From Alcanivorax borkumensis SK2 (GTDB taxonomy: Bacteria > Pseudomonadota > Gammaproteobacteria > Pseudomonadales > Alcanivoracaceae), in the NCBI RefSeq assembly GCF_000009365.1, contig NC_008260.1, positions 1,709,501 through 1,773,500 on the forward strand: DNA of 64,000 bases, read 5' to 3'. Positions 36,655 to 46,127 of this stretch are shown here, one piece after another (within the stretch, counting starts at the first letter, position 1; each line of letters starts with the position of its first letter). A model generated the notes under the pieces. That model was not told the origin of the DNA and searched no databases. It saw only the letters and a list, made by a program, of their open reading frames with translations. Made by a program: the position numbers and the translations under genes.

Positions 36655-36760
36655 AAAAAAAAAGCCCGAATCACTTGGGTTGCAACGCATTCATTTCAGA
36701 AGCATTGCAACCCGCTTGATTCAGGCTTTTTCTCTGCGCCTCATTTCTAAGGCGCAGAGA
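36655..36760 (-). terminator. Large nested hairpin terminator plus second 10-bp hairpin
   Basis: Arms at about 36659-36686 and 36703-36732 (AAAAAGCC...GAATCA, then GGGTTGCAACGC) pair with two mismatches and small bulges, giving a hairpin of about 75 bases. On the minus strand it runs into a long T tract. A separate perfect hairpin, TCTCTGCGCC-N10-GGCGCAGAGA (36731-36760), abuts it. It ends the porin/TSP3 transcript and is unusually large for a simple terminator. The rest of 36430-36803 shows no gene. Confidence 0.7.
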
Positions 36761-36803
36761 CGAGCTTTTACTTAAATCGAACTATATCTCACTTACGTCC
36801 AGA

Positions 36804-38312
36804 CTAGAATGAAGGCGAACCAACACACACGTCATGAACACGCAAGGTTTTATTGAGATTCAAAACACCACCATAGTTCAACTGGATGGAGTCAAAAGAC
36901 ACGTCGCTAGGCGCTAGTGCAGCAATAAAGCGCTGATCTGTGTTAGCACCCAAGCCTAGCAAGCTTAGACCCAGCAAATGCGCTTCAATTCTTTTAACTT
37001 CATGCACGATTTCGCCGTCATTAATAAACAGAATGGAAACGAAGTCGCCTAGCAGTTCCAAGCTCACCAATGAAGCAGCCGGATCGCTAACTACAAACCC
37101 AACAATGGTTTCTGAAATGTCGTTAGCTGGATCCTTGGCATCAACCGCTACATACGCGCCACTGTGTCTGGTGTTGCTAAGCAATCCACCTAATGCCAGG
37201 CCCAAGTTAACCTGTGCATAAGAGGCATTACTTCCATCAATCACAGAGTCGGCATTTTCCACAGAACAGCCCAAGCAAACACCAAACTCAAACAAACCGC
37301 CCAAGGAGTCGCCTTCTGCCGTGTAATCAGCGCTGGTCAACTGCTTAAAAGTGCTGTCAGCTGAACAGGTGAAGCCGTTGTCGTCACAAACATTACCGAT
37401 GCCATCGCCATCGTCGTCTGCTTGATCTTCGTTAGCAATTTCTGGGCAGTTGTCTTCGCTGTCAATGACGCCATCACCATCGGTGTCGGTCAGATCGACT
37501 TCACCATCAAAGTCATCGTCACAAACATTACCAATACCGTCGCCATCTAGGTCAAGCTGGTCGTTATTGGCAGTATCAGGACAGTTATCGCTGCTATCGG
37601 TGCCATCGTTATCGACGCCATCACCATCACGATCTTCATCGCATACATCGCCAACAGTATCCAGGTCAATATCAGACTGGTCAGTGTTAGGCAGGCTCAA
37701 GCAGTTATCGACATCATCTAACACGGTGTCGCCATCACGATCGTCTTCGCACACATCGCCAACACCATCTGTATCTGTATCAGCTTGGTCGTTGTTAGCG
37801 GTGAATGCACAGTTGTCGTTGGCATCATCAACGCCATCGCCATCTGAGTCGTCGTCACAAACGTCGCCTTTGCCGTCGCCATCCACATCACCCTGTTCTG
37901 GGTTGAAGGTCGCTGGGCAATTATCTACGCCGTCATCGGTGCCGTCTTTGTCCTGATCGTTATCCATATCACAGGCGTCACCAACACCATCACCATCAGC
38001 GTCTTCCTGAGAATCATTCGCTAGCAGCGGGCAGTTGTCGGCATCATTATCTACGCCATCACCGTCACGATCATCGTCGCAAACATCGCCGATGCCATCG
38101 CCATCGAGATCTTCCTGCATGGCATTTGAGTTTGCGGGGCAATTATCCACGCTATCAGGCACGCCATCAGCATCTTGGTCCGCAATATTACCTACTGCGT
38201 TACCACCTCCGCCACTGCTATCGCTATCGCCATCGGCTTCACAACCAGCCAACCCCATCCCAAGAGTGGCCGCTATCATAATGCTTAATAAAACTTTCAT
38301 TAAAGAGTTCAT
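36804..38312 (-). CDS. Thrombospondin type 3 repeat lipoprotein
   Basis: This 502-residue surface or periplasmic lipoprotein has a signal ending GLAGC (Cys 24) and then seven TSP3-like calcium-binding units (about residues 45-315), each with a DNC start, a D-x-DGDG-x-GD-x-C core and intervening DxDxDG loops. The unique C-terminal domain of about 180 residues, with Cys pairs in GVCLGCSVEN and HDVCVGSP, is not recognised. TSP3 repeats bind many calcium ions and rigidify adhesins and porin linkers. It lies 14 bases after the OmpA-like porin and is co-transcribed with it. Confidence 0.85.
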   Translation of the reverse strand: MNSLMKVLLSIMIAATLGMGLAGCEADGDSDSSGGGGNAVGNIADQDADGVPDSVDNCPANSNAMQEDLDGDGIGDVCDDDRDGDGVDNDADNCPLLANDSQEDADGDGVGDACDMDNDQDKDGTDDGVDNCPATFNPEQGDVDGDGKGDVCDDDSDGDGVDDANDNCAFTANNDQADTDTDGVGDVCEDDRDGDTVLDDVDNCLSLPNTDQSDIDLDTVGDVCDEDRDGDGVDNDGTDSSDNCPDTANNDQLDLDGDGIGNVCDDDFDGEVDLTDTDGDGVIDSEDNCPEIANEDQADDDGDGIGNVCDDNGFTCSADSTFKQLTSADYTAEGDSLGGLFEFGVCLGCSVENADSVIDGSNASYAQVNLGLALGGLLSNTRHSGAYVAVDAKDPANDISETIVGFVVSDPAASLVSLELLGDFVSILFINDGEIVHEVKRIEAHLLGLSLLGLGANTDQRFIAALAPSDVSFDSIQLNYGGVLNLNKTLRVHDVCVGSPSF

Positions 38313-38326
38313 AGTATCCCTATCCC

Positions 38327-39415
38327 CTATTGTTCACTAACACGAAATTCAACACGACGGTTCATCGCACGCCCAGATGCAGTTTCATTACTGGCAACCG
38401 GAACCACTTCACCATACCCACGAGCGGTAAGGCGTTCTGAACTAATACCCTGATCGATCAAGTACTGGCGTACAGCCTTAGCACGACGATCAGATAAACC
38501 TTCATTGTACTCGGCACTACCGCTAGAGTCGGTATGGCCTGCGATTTCAACATCAAAGTTGGTCTGTGACTTAAGCGCTTTTACAAGACGATCCAAAATC
38601 GGACGGGAGCTCGCTGTAATATTGGCAGAATCCAGTTCAAAACCGATGTTATTGAAGGTAATGGTCTGGTTGGTTAGCAAACAGCCTTCGCCATCAACCT
38701 TGCCACCCTGAATCGTATTCGGGCACTGATCGCGATCGTCAGGGATTCCGTCCCCATCGCTATCTGGCGCACTAACTTCAACGATTTTTTCTACTTCACG
38801 GGTTTCATAGACGATTTTTTCTACTTCTACGGTCTTAGTGCGACCGAGGGGCATTTCCAAGCCAAGAGAGAAGCGCCAGTCGTTAAAACCGCCCTCATCT
38901 TCTGAGATAGTGCCCGTAATACCGTCGAAATCGTCATACATGTACCGAGCTTCAGCACGCATTTTCAAGCCGTTATCAAACATCGGACCGGTGACAGCAC
39001 CCAGCCCCACATTGGCATGAAAATCAACGCCGTCATCGTCATCTGGCACCACATCATTATAGATGCCACCGACCTGAGCCAGTACGAACGGGGTAAACTC
39101 TTCTTCGCGATCGCCAAAAGCGTAGGCTAAGCCGGTGCTTACTGTGTACTGATAGTAATCAGCAGCGCCTGCCACCCCTGAATCCAAGCCGTAGCCCGCG
39201 CCCTCAGTTTCCCACCACCAGTGGTCGGACAGCTGACGGCCATAAATCAAGCCCGCTCCCAACCCCTTGCTGGACAAATCCCTGTCTTCATCAAGCTCAA
39301 GGTAATGCACCATCGGCGCAAGATATTGCTTTGTCGCCGTTTCGTCTGCTGCATAACCTTGCGTCGCTAATGCGACACCTGCCACTAATAGTGAAGTATG
39401 TAGGCTTCCTTTCAC
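38327..39415 (-). CDS. OmpA/OprF-like porin with TSP3 linker
   Basis: This 362-residue outer membrane protein has a signal to about residue 22 (TQGYA-ADE) and an eight-stranded beta-barrel (about 25-195). A linker with KTVEVEKIVYETREVEKIV is followed by one TSP3 unit (DSDGDGIPDDRDQCP) and a C-terminal OmpA peptidoglycan-binding domain (IEIAGHTDSSG-like segment AGHTDSSGSAEYNEGLSDRRA and the final RMNRRVEFRV-type ending). This is the OprF architecture; it anchors the outer membrane to peptidoglycan. It has its own -10 upstream and leads the operon with the TSP3 lipoprotein. Confidence 0.92.
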   Translation of the reverse strand: MKGSLHTSLLVAGVALATQGYAADETATKQYLAPMVHYLELDEDRDLSSKGLGAGLIYGRQLSDHWWWETEGAGYGLDSGVAGAADYYQYTVSTGLAYAFGDREEEFTPFVLAQVGGIYNDVVPDDDDGVDFHANVGLGAVTGPMFDNGLKMRAEARYMYDDFDGITGTISEDEGGFNDWRFSLGLEMPLGRTKTVEVEKIVYETREVEKIVEVSAPDSDGDGIPDDRDQCPNTIQGGKVDGEGCLLTNQTITFNNIGFELDSANITASSRPILDRLVKALKSQTNFDVEIAGHTDSSGSAEYNEGLSDRRAKAVRQYLIDQGISSERLTARGYGEVVPVASNETASGRAMNRRVEFRVSEQ

Positions 39416-39450
39416 GACACCCCCCTTGGGTATGTAAACTAGGTCACATT

Positions 39451-39456
39451 ATTATA
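39451..39456 (-). promoter_or_regulatory. -10 element of the porin operon
   Basis: A perfect minus-strand TATAAT lies 36 bases upstream of the porin ATG, predicting a leader of about 30 bases. A matching -35 is weak (CTTCCT-like, 17 bases further), as is common for strong porin promoters helped by activators. Confidence 0.5.
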
Positions 39457-40165
39457 CTGGCTATTATGCAAATAGGAAGAAAGCTATAGTACCATTTTGC
39501 CTGCATGCAAATCATTTTTTCGGCGTATCATAAAAGCCGGCAGATACTCTTATTCCTTGATACATCCAGCGCCTCACGCGCACCCAGCGTCACCCCTTAT
39601 CCACTTTAACCAACACTCTAAAGCCTAGCCACTATTAGCTACGCTCGGCACGCATGCCCGCAGCTGGACTAGCCAGCAGCCATTATATGTCACGCGTCAT
39701 AGTGGCATGCCTGACTGACCAGCAGATATCTGAACTAGCACATCCAACCGCCGGAAACCTTTGACGACACGCCCTATAGCCCAGCGTGCTCTCACTATTT
39801 TTGCATCAGCATTTTCATAAAGGAACCAGGAAAGCCCAACGCATACAGCTTTTCTGTCATTGTTCAGTGGGCTCATCATGGCCACCGCAAATGACAAAAT
39901 AGAGAAAGTCAGAGCAGAACAAGATGAATACACACCACGCTCGCACTAAGACACTCAGAAAAAATCACCAGAGCCCCTGTTTGGCGTCGTTCCAAACGCC
40001 CCCCCCCCCTGCGGCCCCGAAGCAATGGAAGATGGCGCCTTATAGCAGCAAACACACCACTCCAACATGGCAAGAGATTGTGCACCAATTGATGTGCCGG
40101 CCCCTTGGCGCTGCTACACTGGAGCCAAGCCATTGAAGGCACCGTATTCGCCGCCGGAGATTTTC
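39457..40165. other. Long gene-free region with a C10 tract
   Basis: About 700 bases with no supported gene. A run of ten C lies at 40000-40009. Open frames at 39697-39933 (minus, 78 codons) and 39924-40136 (plus, 70 codons) have no family resemblance. The last 60 bases hold the leader of the next lipoprotein gene. Confidence 0.5.
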
Positions 40166-40783
40166 ATGCGACCGCTTTTCCGATACCTCCTACCCGCTTT
40201 ACCTGCCCTACTCGTTGCCGGTTGTGCCAGCACCACTGAGGTAGAAACCCGCTACACCGACGGCGGCAGCCACCCACCGCAAGACTCTTTGCTATTGGTT
40301 GCCCACACGCCAGAAGGCAACATCCGTGAAACTTGGGAATTGACCTGCAAGGATATATTTTCAAGTGATTCATTGACCGTTTTGCTCAGCCACCAAGAAT
40401 TACCGTTATGGTATGAAGGCGGAAAAGAAAGCATCCTCGACTGGGCGCAAGAAAACGATGTCGACCGAATTCTTGTGGTTGAGCTTACCCACATGCTGAT
40501 TGATGCCGCAGCACCGCCGACAGTCGGCAACCAGCTCAATCCCATGGGACAATTTGCCGGTGACGTGAAGCCAACTTGGCAAGTCGGCATTGGCGGTGAA
40601 CTGGCCGAAGACGAGGAGCCCACAGCCCTGCGGCAACATGGCGCTGAGCTGATTAACGCCGACGGCAAGCCTCTGTGGACAGGTATCGCCACCACCCACG
40701 AAGCCAGCAACGCCGTTGCCATTGCCAAAAGCCAATGCTCGGCCCTGCGTCGCACCTTGCGCGAACAAGCTCTTGTTCCCTGA
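40166..40783 (+). CDS. Uncharacterised lipoprotein
   Basis: This 205-residue protein has a clear lipobox (LVAGC, Cys 20). I do not recognise the family. The body has an ELTCKDIFSSDSLTVLLSHQELPLWYEGGKESILDWAQ region, DRILVVELTHMLIDAA, and a late segment with NADGKPLWTG and AIAKSQCSALRRTL, reminiscent of small envelope assembly lipoproteins that begin with a nucleotide-like fold. The ATG at 40166 has GGAGA 5 bases upstream; longer frames would not give a signal peptide. It is followed closely by a CoA-transferase gene, likely unrelated in function. Confidence 0.8.
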   Translation: MRPLFRYLLPALPALLVAGCASTTEVETRYTDGGSHPPQDSLLLVAHTPEGNIRETWELTCKDIFSSDSLTVLLSHQELPLWYEGGKESILDWAQENDVDRILVVELTHMLIDAAAPPTVGNQLNPMGQFAGDVKPTWQVGIGGELAEDEEPTALRQHGAELINADGKPLWTGIATTHEASNAVAIAKSQCSALRRTLREQALVP

Positions 40784-40840
40784 TTGACCCACGTCTGTCA
40801 GGGAACGGTAAAACGGACTCTGACAACGGAAATGAACATT

Positions 40841-41983
40841 ATGACAGGCCCTCTCCACGGACTGACTTTCATCGAACTGGCCGGCATTGGCCCCGGCCCC
40901 TTCTGCGGCATGATGCTGGCCGACATGGGCGCCACCGTCATCCGCATCGACCGTCCCGGCGGCAATCCTCACTCCGCTATTGGCCACACCGTCCTTTTTC
41001 GTAATCGCCAAAATCTAGCCGTAGACTTGAAAAGCCCCGAAGGCATCGAAACCGTACTCAAACTATGTGAGACCGCCGATGGCCTGTTCGAAGGCTTCCG
41101 CCCCGGTGTCACTGAGCGCCTGGGAGTAGGACCGGAACAATGCCTAGCGCGCAACCCGAAGCTGGTCTACGGCCGCATGACTGGCTGGGGCCAAACCGGC
41201 CCCCTGGCCCAGGCCGCCGGCCACGACATGAACTACATCTCCCTGTCCGGCGCCCTGCATGCCATGGGCCGTGAAGGCGAAAAGCCCGCCATCCCGCTCA
41301 ACTTGGTAGGCGATTTTGGCGGCGGCGGTATGATGCTAGCCTTCGGCATGGTCTGCGCTGTACTGGAAGCACAGCGTAGCGGTAAAGGTCAGGTAGTGGA
41401 TTCATCCATGGTGGAAGGCTCTGCCGCCCTCATGGCCATGTTCTATGGACTCAAATCCCAGGGCATGTTTACCGACAATCGCGGCACCCACATGCTCGAT
41501 TCTGGCGCCCATTTCTATGAAGTGTATGAAACCGCCGACGGTAAGTATGTTTCCATCGGCAGTATCGAGCCGCAGTTCTATGCGCAACTATGCCAGCTTG
41601 CTGAGCTGCCCCCCGAAGATTTTGGCCACCAGATCAATCCTCCCAAGTGGCCAGAAATGAAACAAAAGCTCGCCGCTATCATCAAGCAAAAGACCCGAGA
41701 CGAATGGTCCGCCCTCATGGAAGGCACCGATGTGTGTTTTGCGCCGGTACTCAGCCTTGAAGAAGCGCCCTCGCATCCGCATAACGTGGCTAGAGAATCG
41801 TTTGTTACCGTCAACGGCGCCGCACAACCGGCACCGACCCCGCGCTTCTCACGCACCGCTGCTGGCAAGGTCAAACCAGCCTCCACCGCTGGGGCCGACA
41901 GCCGCGCGGTATTGAGCCAAGCCGGTTTCAGTGACAGTGACATTGACCGCTTGATTGCTAGTGGTGCGGTTAAGCAGGACTGA
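40841..41983 (+). CDS. CaiB/BaiF-family CoA-transferase (alpha-methylacyl-CoA racemase-like)
   Basis: This 380-residue class III CoA-transferase-fold protein has GLTFIELAGIGPGPFCGMMLADMGATVIRIDRPGG at the N-terminus, NRQNLAVDLKSPEG, EGFRPGVTERLGVGP, VYGRMTGWGQTGP and HDMNYISLSGALHAMG. The opening and the GHDMNY block resemble alpha-methylacyl-CoA racemase, which epimerises 2-methyl branched acyl-CoA for beta-oxidation and would suit branched-alkane or isoprenoid use. The assignment within the family is inferred. ATG at 40841 preferred (GGAA 9 bases upstream). Confidence 0.88.
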   Translation: MTGPLHGLTFIELAGIGPGPFCGMMLADMGATVIRIDRPGGNPHSAIGHTVLFRNRQNLAVDLKSPEGIETVLKLCETADGLFEGFRPGVTERLGVGPEQCLARNPKLVYGRMTGWGQTGPLAQAAGHDMNYISLSGALHAMGREGEKPAIPLNLVGDFGGGGMMLAFGMVCAVLEAQRSGKGQVVDSSMVEGSAALMAMFYGLKSQGMFTDNRGTHMLDSGAHFYEVYETADGKYVSIGSIEPQFYAQLCQLAELPPEDFGHQINPPKWPEMKQKLAAIIKQKTRDEWSALMEGTDVCFAPVLSLEEAPSHPHNVARESFVTVNGAAQPAPTPRFSRTAAGKVKPASTAGADSRAVLSQAGFSDSDIDRLIASGAVKQD

Positions 41984-42082
41984 TCCCTGTCGCCGCTCCT
42001 CTAGTTGCACTGATAGTCGCACTGATAGCATGCCAGCCGGTCCACAAGCCCGGCTGGCGTGACACTCCCTACTGGAGGGACC

Positions 42083-42709
42083 ATGAACGCAGTAATTCCC
42101 GGCACATCCCTGGCCATTCGCCCTGAAAACTTCCCTGACCCTATCGAAGATCTGCCCGTCAATGGCACCGCCAAAGCGGTATTCGCTGGCGGCTGCTTCT
42201 GGTGTGTTGAAGCGGTCTATCTAAATCTGGAAGGAGTCAATGCGGTGGTATCTGGTTATGCAGGAGGCCATGCGGCTCAGGCCAATTACGAAGCCGTTTG
42301 CACCGGTACCACCGGCCATGCGGAAGTCATTGAAGTGGAATACAACAGCGCCGTCATAAGCTTTGGCGAGTTACTGAAAGTGTTTTTTTCTGTGGCCCAC
42401 GATCCTACCCACAAAGACCGCCAGGGCAACGATCGAGGCACCCAGTATCGCTCCGCGGTTTTTTATCATGATAACGCCGAGAAAACCGTAGCCACGGCCT
42501 ATATCGAACAGCTAAACAATGCCGGCGCTTTTATTGCGCCCATCGCCACCACCGTGGAGCCTCTGGAAACATTCTTTCCCGCCGAGGACTACCATCAGAA
42601 TTTCGCCCGCCGAAACCCAACCCAAGGCTACGTTACGCATGTAGCCAAACCCAAAGTAGAAAAGCTGATTCATGCTTTCCCCGACAAACTGAAAACACGA
42701 ACACCTTAA
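42083..42709 (+). CDS. msrA: Peptide methionine sulfoxide reductase MsrA
   Basis: This 208-residue enzyme reduces the S-epimer of methionine sulfoxide. The catalytic GCFWC motif has C38, followed by [26 protein letters not shown] and the [23 protein letters not shown] block. Length is standard. The ATG at 42083 has GGAGGGA 4 bases upstream. It sits 25 bases before msrB on the same strand, so the two epimer reductases are likely co-expressed. Confidence 0.96.
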   Translation: MNAVIPGTSLAIRPENFPDPIEDLPVNGTAKAVFAGGCFWCVEAVYLNLEGVNAVVSGYAGGHAAQANYEAVCTGTTGHAEVIEVEYNSAVISFGELLKVFFSVAHDPTHKDRQGNDRGTQYRSAVFYHDNAEKTVATAYIEQLNNAGAFIAPIATTVEPLETFFPAEDYHQNFARRNPTQGYVTHVAKPKVEKLIHAFPDKLKTRTP

Positions 42710-42734
42710 CGAGACCAATCTAAGGGAGTGCCTG

Positions 42735-43160
42735 ATGACCCAAGCACTGTCCGCCAGCGGCTTTGATCTGACGCCCCTGAGCGAAGAAGAGAAGCAGGCC
42801 CGCGCACAAACGCTGACCGAAGAAGAACGCCATATCTTGCTCAATCAGGGCACGGAACCGCCATTTTGTGGCGGGCTACTGGACAATAAAGACGCCGGCA
42901 CTTATCACTGCAAGTTGTGTGACCTGCCGCTATTCGCTTCCGATGCTAAGTTCGAATCTGGTACCGGCTGGCCCAGCTTTTACCAACCCTATGATCCAGA
43001 ACACATCCGTGAACTGAGTGATCGCAGCCACGGCATGCTCCGCGTGGAAATCCGCTGCGCCCGCTGCGACAGCCACCAGGGTCACGTCTTTCCTGACGGC
43101 CCACCACCTACTGGCCAGCGCTACTGTCTGAATTCTGCTTCCCTAACATTCAAGGCGTAA
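42735..43160 (+). CDS. msrB: Peptide methionine sulfoxide reductase MsrB
   Basis: This 141-residue enzyme reduces the R-epimer of methionine sulfoxide. Zinc ligands are C59, C62, C108 and C111, and the catalytic Cys is C131 in [10 protein letters not shown]. The block [13 protein letters not shown] is diagnostic. A GGGAG ribosome site precedes the ATG. It closes the msrAB pair. Confidence 0.96.
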   Translation: MTQALSASGFDLTPLSEEEKQARAQTLTEEERHILLNQGTEPPFCGGLLDNKDAGTYHCKLCDLPLFASDAKFESGTGWPSFYQPYDPEHIRELSDRSHGMLRVEIRCARCDSHQGHVFPDGPPPTGQRYCLNSASLTFKA

Positions 43161-43183
43161 CGTCTCGTTAAAGGAGCGCTACT

Positions 43184-43221
43184 CTTTGCGGCGCGGTCGG
43201 CCAACTCACCGCGCCGCAAAG
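43184..43221. repeat. 14-bp perfect inverted repeat downstream of msrB
   Basis: CTTTGCGGCGCGGT (43184-43197) pairs perfectly with 43208-43221 over a 10-base loop. There is no T run, so it is not a simple terminator, but it would block 3' exonucleases. Confidence 0.7.
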
Positions 43222-43243
43222 GCGCCTTTGAAGGTGTACACCT

Positions 43244-43267
43244 AAGCCTCGCCAAAAGAGGCTTTTC
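43244..43267 (+). terminator. Probable msrAB terminator
   Basis: AAGCCTC (43244-43250) pairs with GAGGCTT (43258-43264) and is followed by TTC. An AGGTGTACACCT palindrome (43232-43243) lies directly upstream. The T run is short, so strength is uncertain. Confidence 0.5.
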
Positions 43268-43503
43268 AGGATACAAGAGTACTGAAAACTGGGCAGCTCG
43301 CACCTCGTACCTCATAGAAACGGCGGCATCGCTCGGAGCAGCGGGCCTCAGGCTCAAAGCGCATCCAGATTTGCCGTGGCATGGAGGTGCGAATGCAAAA
43401 GTGGCACACCCGCAAACTGGCCGACATCAAACAGTAAAACGTGATTCCTGCTTGCCTGCAGCGGGCGGCCTGATAAACTAGCGCCCGCCTGCAAAATGGG
43501 CAC

Positions 43504-43579
<76 letters not shown>

Positions 43580-43590
43580 TTTCAGATACT

Positions 43591-43624
43591 AAAAAAGCCG
43601 CTCCCAATCAGGAGCGGCTTTTTT
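43591..43624 (+). terminator. Bidirectional terminator after tRNA-Thr
   Basis: GCCGCTCC-CAATCA-GGAGCGGC is flanked by six A and six T. It serves tRNA-Thr on the plus strand and the outer membrane protein gene on the minus strand. Confidence 0.92.
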
Positions 43625-43682
43625 AGTGTGGCAAACGAGGGCCTTCGCCCATTTTTACTCTCTTCTCTTAGCCGTACAAGGG

Positions 43683-44747
43683 CTACTTCCCCCCGAAGGC
43701 TTTTTGCCAGCCCACGGTGAAAGTGTAATCCGTTTCCATCTGGGGGCCATGCAGAGATTCATGCACTGGAGCTTTGTACTCCATGGCTAAGCGGTGGCCT
43801 TTCAAGGCGCCGTTTTTACCCAACAGATTCAAGCCCACACCGATTTCCAGGCGCTGGCCACCTTTGACATCCGGGTCTGCGGCTGGGTTCATCATCGGCG
43901 AAATGGTCAAGTCCTTAGCGGCACCATGAATGCCGGTCCACCAACTTTTATACGCAGCCAGTGACACCGACGCCCATGGAGAAAGAGGCTTGGCAGCCCA
44001 GGCAGTCAAGTACTTACGCGATCCCAGCTTATAGTCCTGATCATTCTCGTCCAAGGCAATTTTAGCGCTTACCTGCGCACCCCAGCTCCAACTATCGTAT
44101 TGCTTGTTTAGGGTAAGGCCTGGGCGAATCTCATAGCTACCAGACCCCAGTTGCATGGGGTAAGGCAGCTGCAAATCCTGACCCGCCATTGGGATGTAAT
44201 CTTCTTCCTCAATAGAACCCGTGGGCAGGCCCAGCATCAAGTTCAGGTGCAGGCGATAACCGTTTTCGTCATAGAATTTATAAAGGCCACCAATGCTGGC
44301 ATCACCAATTCCGGAAGTTTCAGTATCAAATTCGTCCTGGGTGGTGGTGCCCATCATGGTCATGCGGGTCTTGGTGGTCATCTCGTTGGTGCTATAAGGC
44401 AGCATCGCCATGAGTGTCAGGTTATCAGTAGGCGCGTACATGGCACCAAGCATGTGCATATGCATCGTCATGTCATAAGGCAACGCCTTCATGTTCATCG
44501 CGCCCATGCCCGGGATTTCCCCGAATGCCTCATCGGTGCTGAGAGAGTCGCTACCGGATTTGGCGCCACTCATTCCCATGCCCATATATCGGTACGAAAG
44601 CATCCACTCGCCCTTACTATGCGTATGGTCACCCATGACTGAAATCGGCGCATGGCTGTCAGGCCGGGCACCCTCATAATGAGCAAACGCTACGGGGCTG
44701 GCAGCAAGAAACGAAAGCGCAACAGCGGAATAGGCAAAACGAGACAT
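43683..44747 (-). CDS. Met/His-rich outer membrane barrel (MetA-like transporter family)
   Basis: This 354-residue protein has a signal peptide (ALSFLAASPVAFA-HYE), a His-rich start (HAPISVMGDHTHSKGE) and a strongly Met-rich stretch (YMGMGMSG, then MGAMNMKALPYDMTMHMHML) before barrel-like strands ending in QKAFGGK. It resembles outer membrane channel proteins of the phenol-degradation MetA group. Met/His clusters suggest soft-metal (copper) binding, which is inference. The ATG at 44747 has GGGGAAAG upstream; a longer frame to 45074 would overlap the AraC gene. It follows the AraC gene by 100 bases on the same strand. Confidence 0.75.
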   Translation of the reverse strand: MSRFAYSAVALSFLAASPVAFAHYEGARPDSHAPISVMGDHTHSKGEWMLSYRYMGMGMSGAKSGSDSLSTDEAFGEIPGMGAMNMKALPYDMTMHMHMLGAMYAPTDNLTLMAMLPYSTNEMTTKTRMTMMGTTTQDEFDTETSGIGDASIGGLYKFYDENGYRLHLNLMLGLPTGSIEEEDYIPMAGQDLQLPYPMQLGSGSYEIRPGLTLNKQYDSWSWGAQVSAKIALDENDQDYKLGSRKYLTAWAAKPLSPWASVSLAAYKSWWTGIHGAAKDLTISPMMNPAADPDVKGGQRLEIGVGLNLLGKNGALKGHRLAMEYKAPVHESLHGPQMETDYTFTVGWQKAFGGK

Positions 44748-44847
44748 GGTCTTTCCCCAGTATTGAATCAACCGCGCAAGGATACGAGCTAAGCCATAAA
44801 TGCCAATGCGGCAAAATGCCACACCCATTTCAAGGAAAGGCTTAACC

Positions 44848-45915
44848 TTAAAGGGAATCATCTGTTTGCGCTTTTTGGGCTTCTTTACCGCTGTCGTTAC
44901 TGTATCTCTTACGGTATTGGCCTGGCGCACAGCCCTGCCAGCGCTTAAAAGCATGGTAAAAATTGGCGGTATCGGAAAACCCCAGCTCAATGGCCAGGCT
45001 CTGCATATTACAGCGTGGTTGGCGCAGGGCTTTACAGGCGTGTTGGTGACGGACCTGATCACGCAATTGCGCAAACCGTGTACCCTCTTCCTGAAGACGG
45101 CGCTGAAGCGTCCTTGGTGTCACGGCCAACGCATCAGCTACCGCTTCCATACTCACCGCATGCTCGGAAAGTAGCCGTTCCAATTGTTTCACCACCCGCC
45201 CAGTCATGCCCGCCGCACGAGACAAGCCGGCTAACACCTGATCCGCAGAGCGGCGTAAGCGTTCATTGTATTTCGGGTAGGCACGAGGCAACGGCGAGCC
45301 AAGCAGTTCGGCGCTAAACTGGATGGCATTCTGCCCGGCAGAAAACAGCAGCGGACACTGGAAAAAAGCACCATAACGTTCCAGCTCTTCGGGCAAGGGC
45401 TGGCCATGCAAGAAACTGGCACTCGTTAGCGGCATATCGGCGCCCAGCAGTGAGCGCCCTATAGACAACATGGTTGCCACAACCACTTCGTTATGTGCCC
45501 GCGTGGCGGTAAAACGCAGGGTGGGATCTTTGCTGATCGCCGACACCCGGACACTCTTGCCCTCTAAATCGAGTGCAAAATCCAGATAGGGAACCACCAA
45601 ATCTTTGTAGCGAAATAGCATGCCAATGCCCTGCTCCAGGGTATTGGCAGTCGCCATTAGGTTGCCTAACAGGTCTAAGTTGCCATAGTGGTTATCCGCC
45701 CCCACATGCAAACCGAACAGAGGATCATCACTTTCCGTGAAAGCGGCATAGAGCAGCGCATCAAGCTGACTCAAGCTGATGAATCGGTCGCTGCGGCCGA
45801 CAATATCGGCATCAATGCCCACCTGTTCAAACAGGGCCTGCACATCCAGCTGGTTACGTAACGAGACTTCAAGAAGCCCCGGCAGAATCGACGCCGGTAA
45901 CAATGTTGTTATCAT
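44848..45915 (-). CDS. AraC-family transcriptional regulator
   Basis: This 355-residue regulator has an N-terminal Arabinose_bd-type (OruR-like) domain (DADIVGRSDRFISLSQLDALL, residues 34-54) and a C-terminal double helix-turn-helix: MEAVADALAVTPRTLQRRLQEEGTRF and MQSLAIELGFSDTANFYHAFKRWQGCAPGQYR. Members control lipid, aromatic or amino-acid catabolism. Its target is unknown; candidates are the outer membrane protein gene downstream and the divergent SRPBCC gene. Confidence 0.92.
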   Translation of the reverse strand: MITTLLPASILPGLLEVSLRNQLDVQALFEQVGIDADIVGRSDRFISLSQLDALLYAAFTESDDPLFGLHVGADNHYGNLDLLGNLMATANTLEQGIGMLFRYKDLVVPYLDFALDLEGKSVRVSAISKDPTLRFTATRAHNEVVVATMLSIGRSLLGADMPLTSASFLHGQPLPEELERYGAFFQCPLLFSAGQNAIQFSAELLGSPLPRAYPKYNERLRRSADQVLAGLSRAAGMTGRVVKQLERLLSEHAVSMEAVADALAVTPRTLQRRLQEEGTRFAQLRDQVRHQHACKALRQPRCNMQSLAIELGFSDTANFYHAFKRWQGCAPGQYRKRYSNDSGKEAQKAQTDDSL

Positions 45916-46127
45916 GCTGACTCCTAGCGATCATCCGAAACTAGGTAACCGCCCCCGGCAGGTCAACACTCCCTCACTGAATTGACCCATTTTACCGACT
46001 GGAGGTTGATGCCTACTGTGCGTAATCTAGTGCCTTTGAAACAATCGGATTTCGCACGCGTACGCAGCAGCGTGTGTCTCCCGCTTCACCAAGACGCGCC
46101 TTAACCCAATAAAAACACGGATAGAAC

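Noticed and set aside
39697..39933. Minus-strand 78-codon frame beyond the porin operon
   Set aside because: No ribosome site or family resemblance. A genuine small gene cannot be excluded, but evidence is too weak.
39924..40136. Plus-strand 70-codon frame across the C10 tract
   Set aside because: The Pro-rich stretch comes only from the homopolymer; no ribosome site seen.
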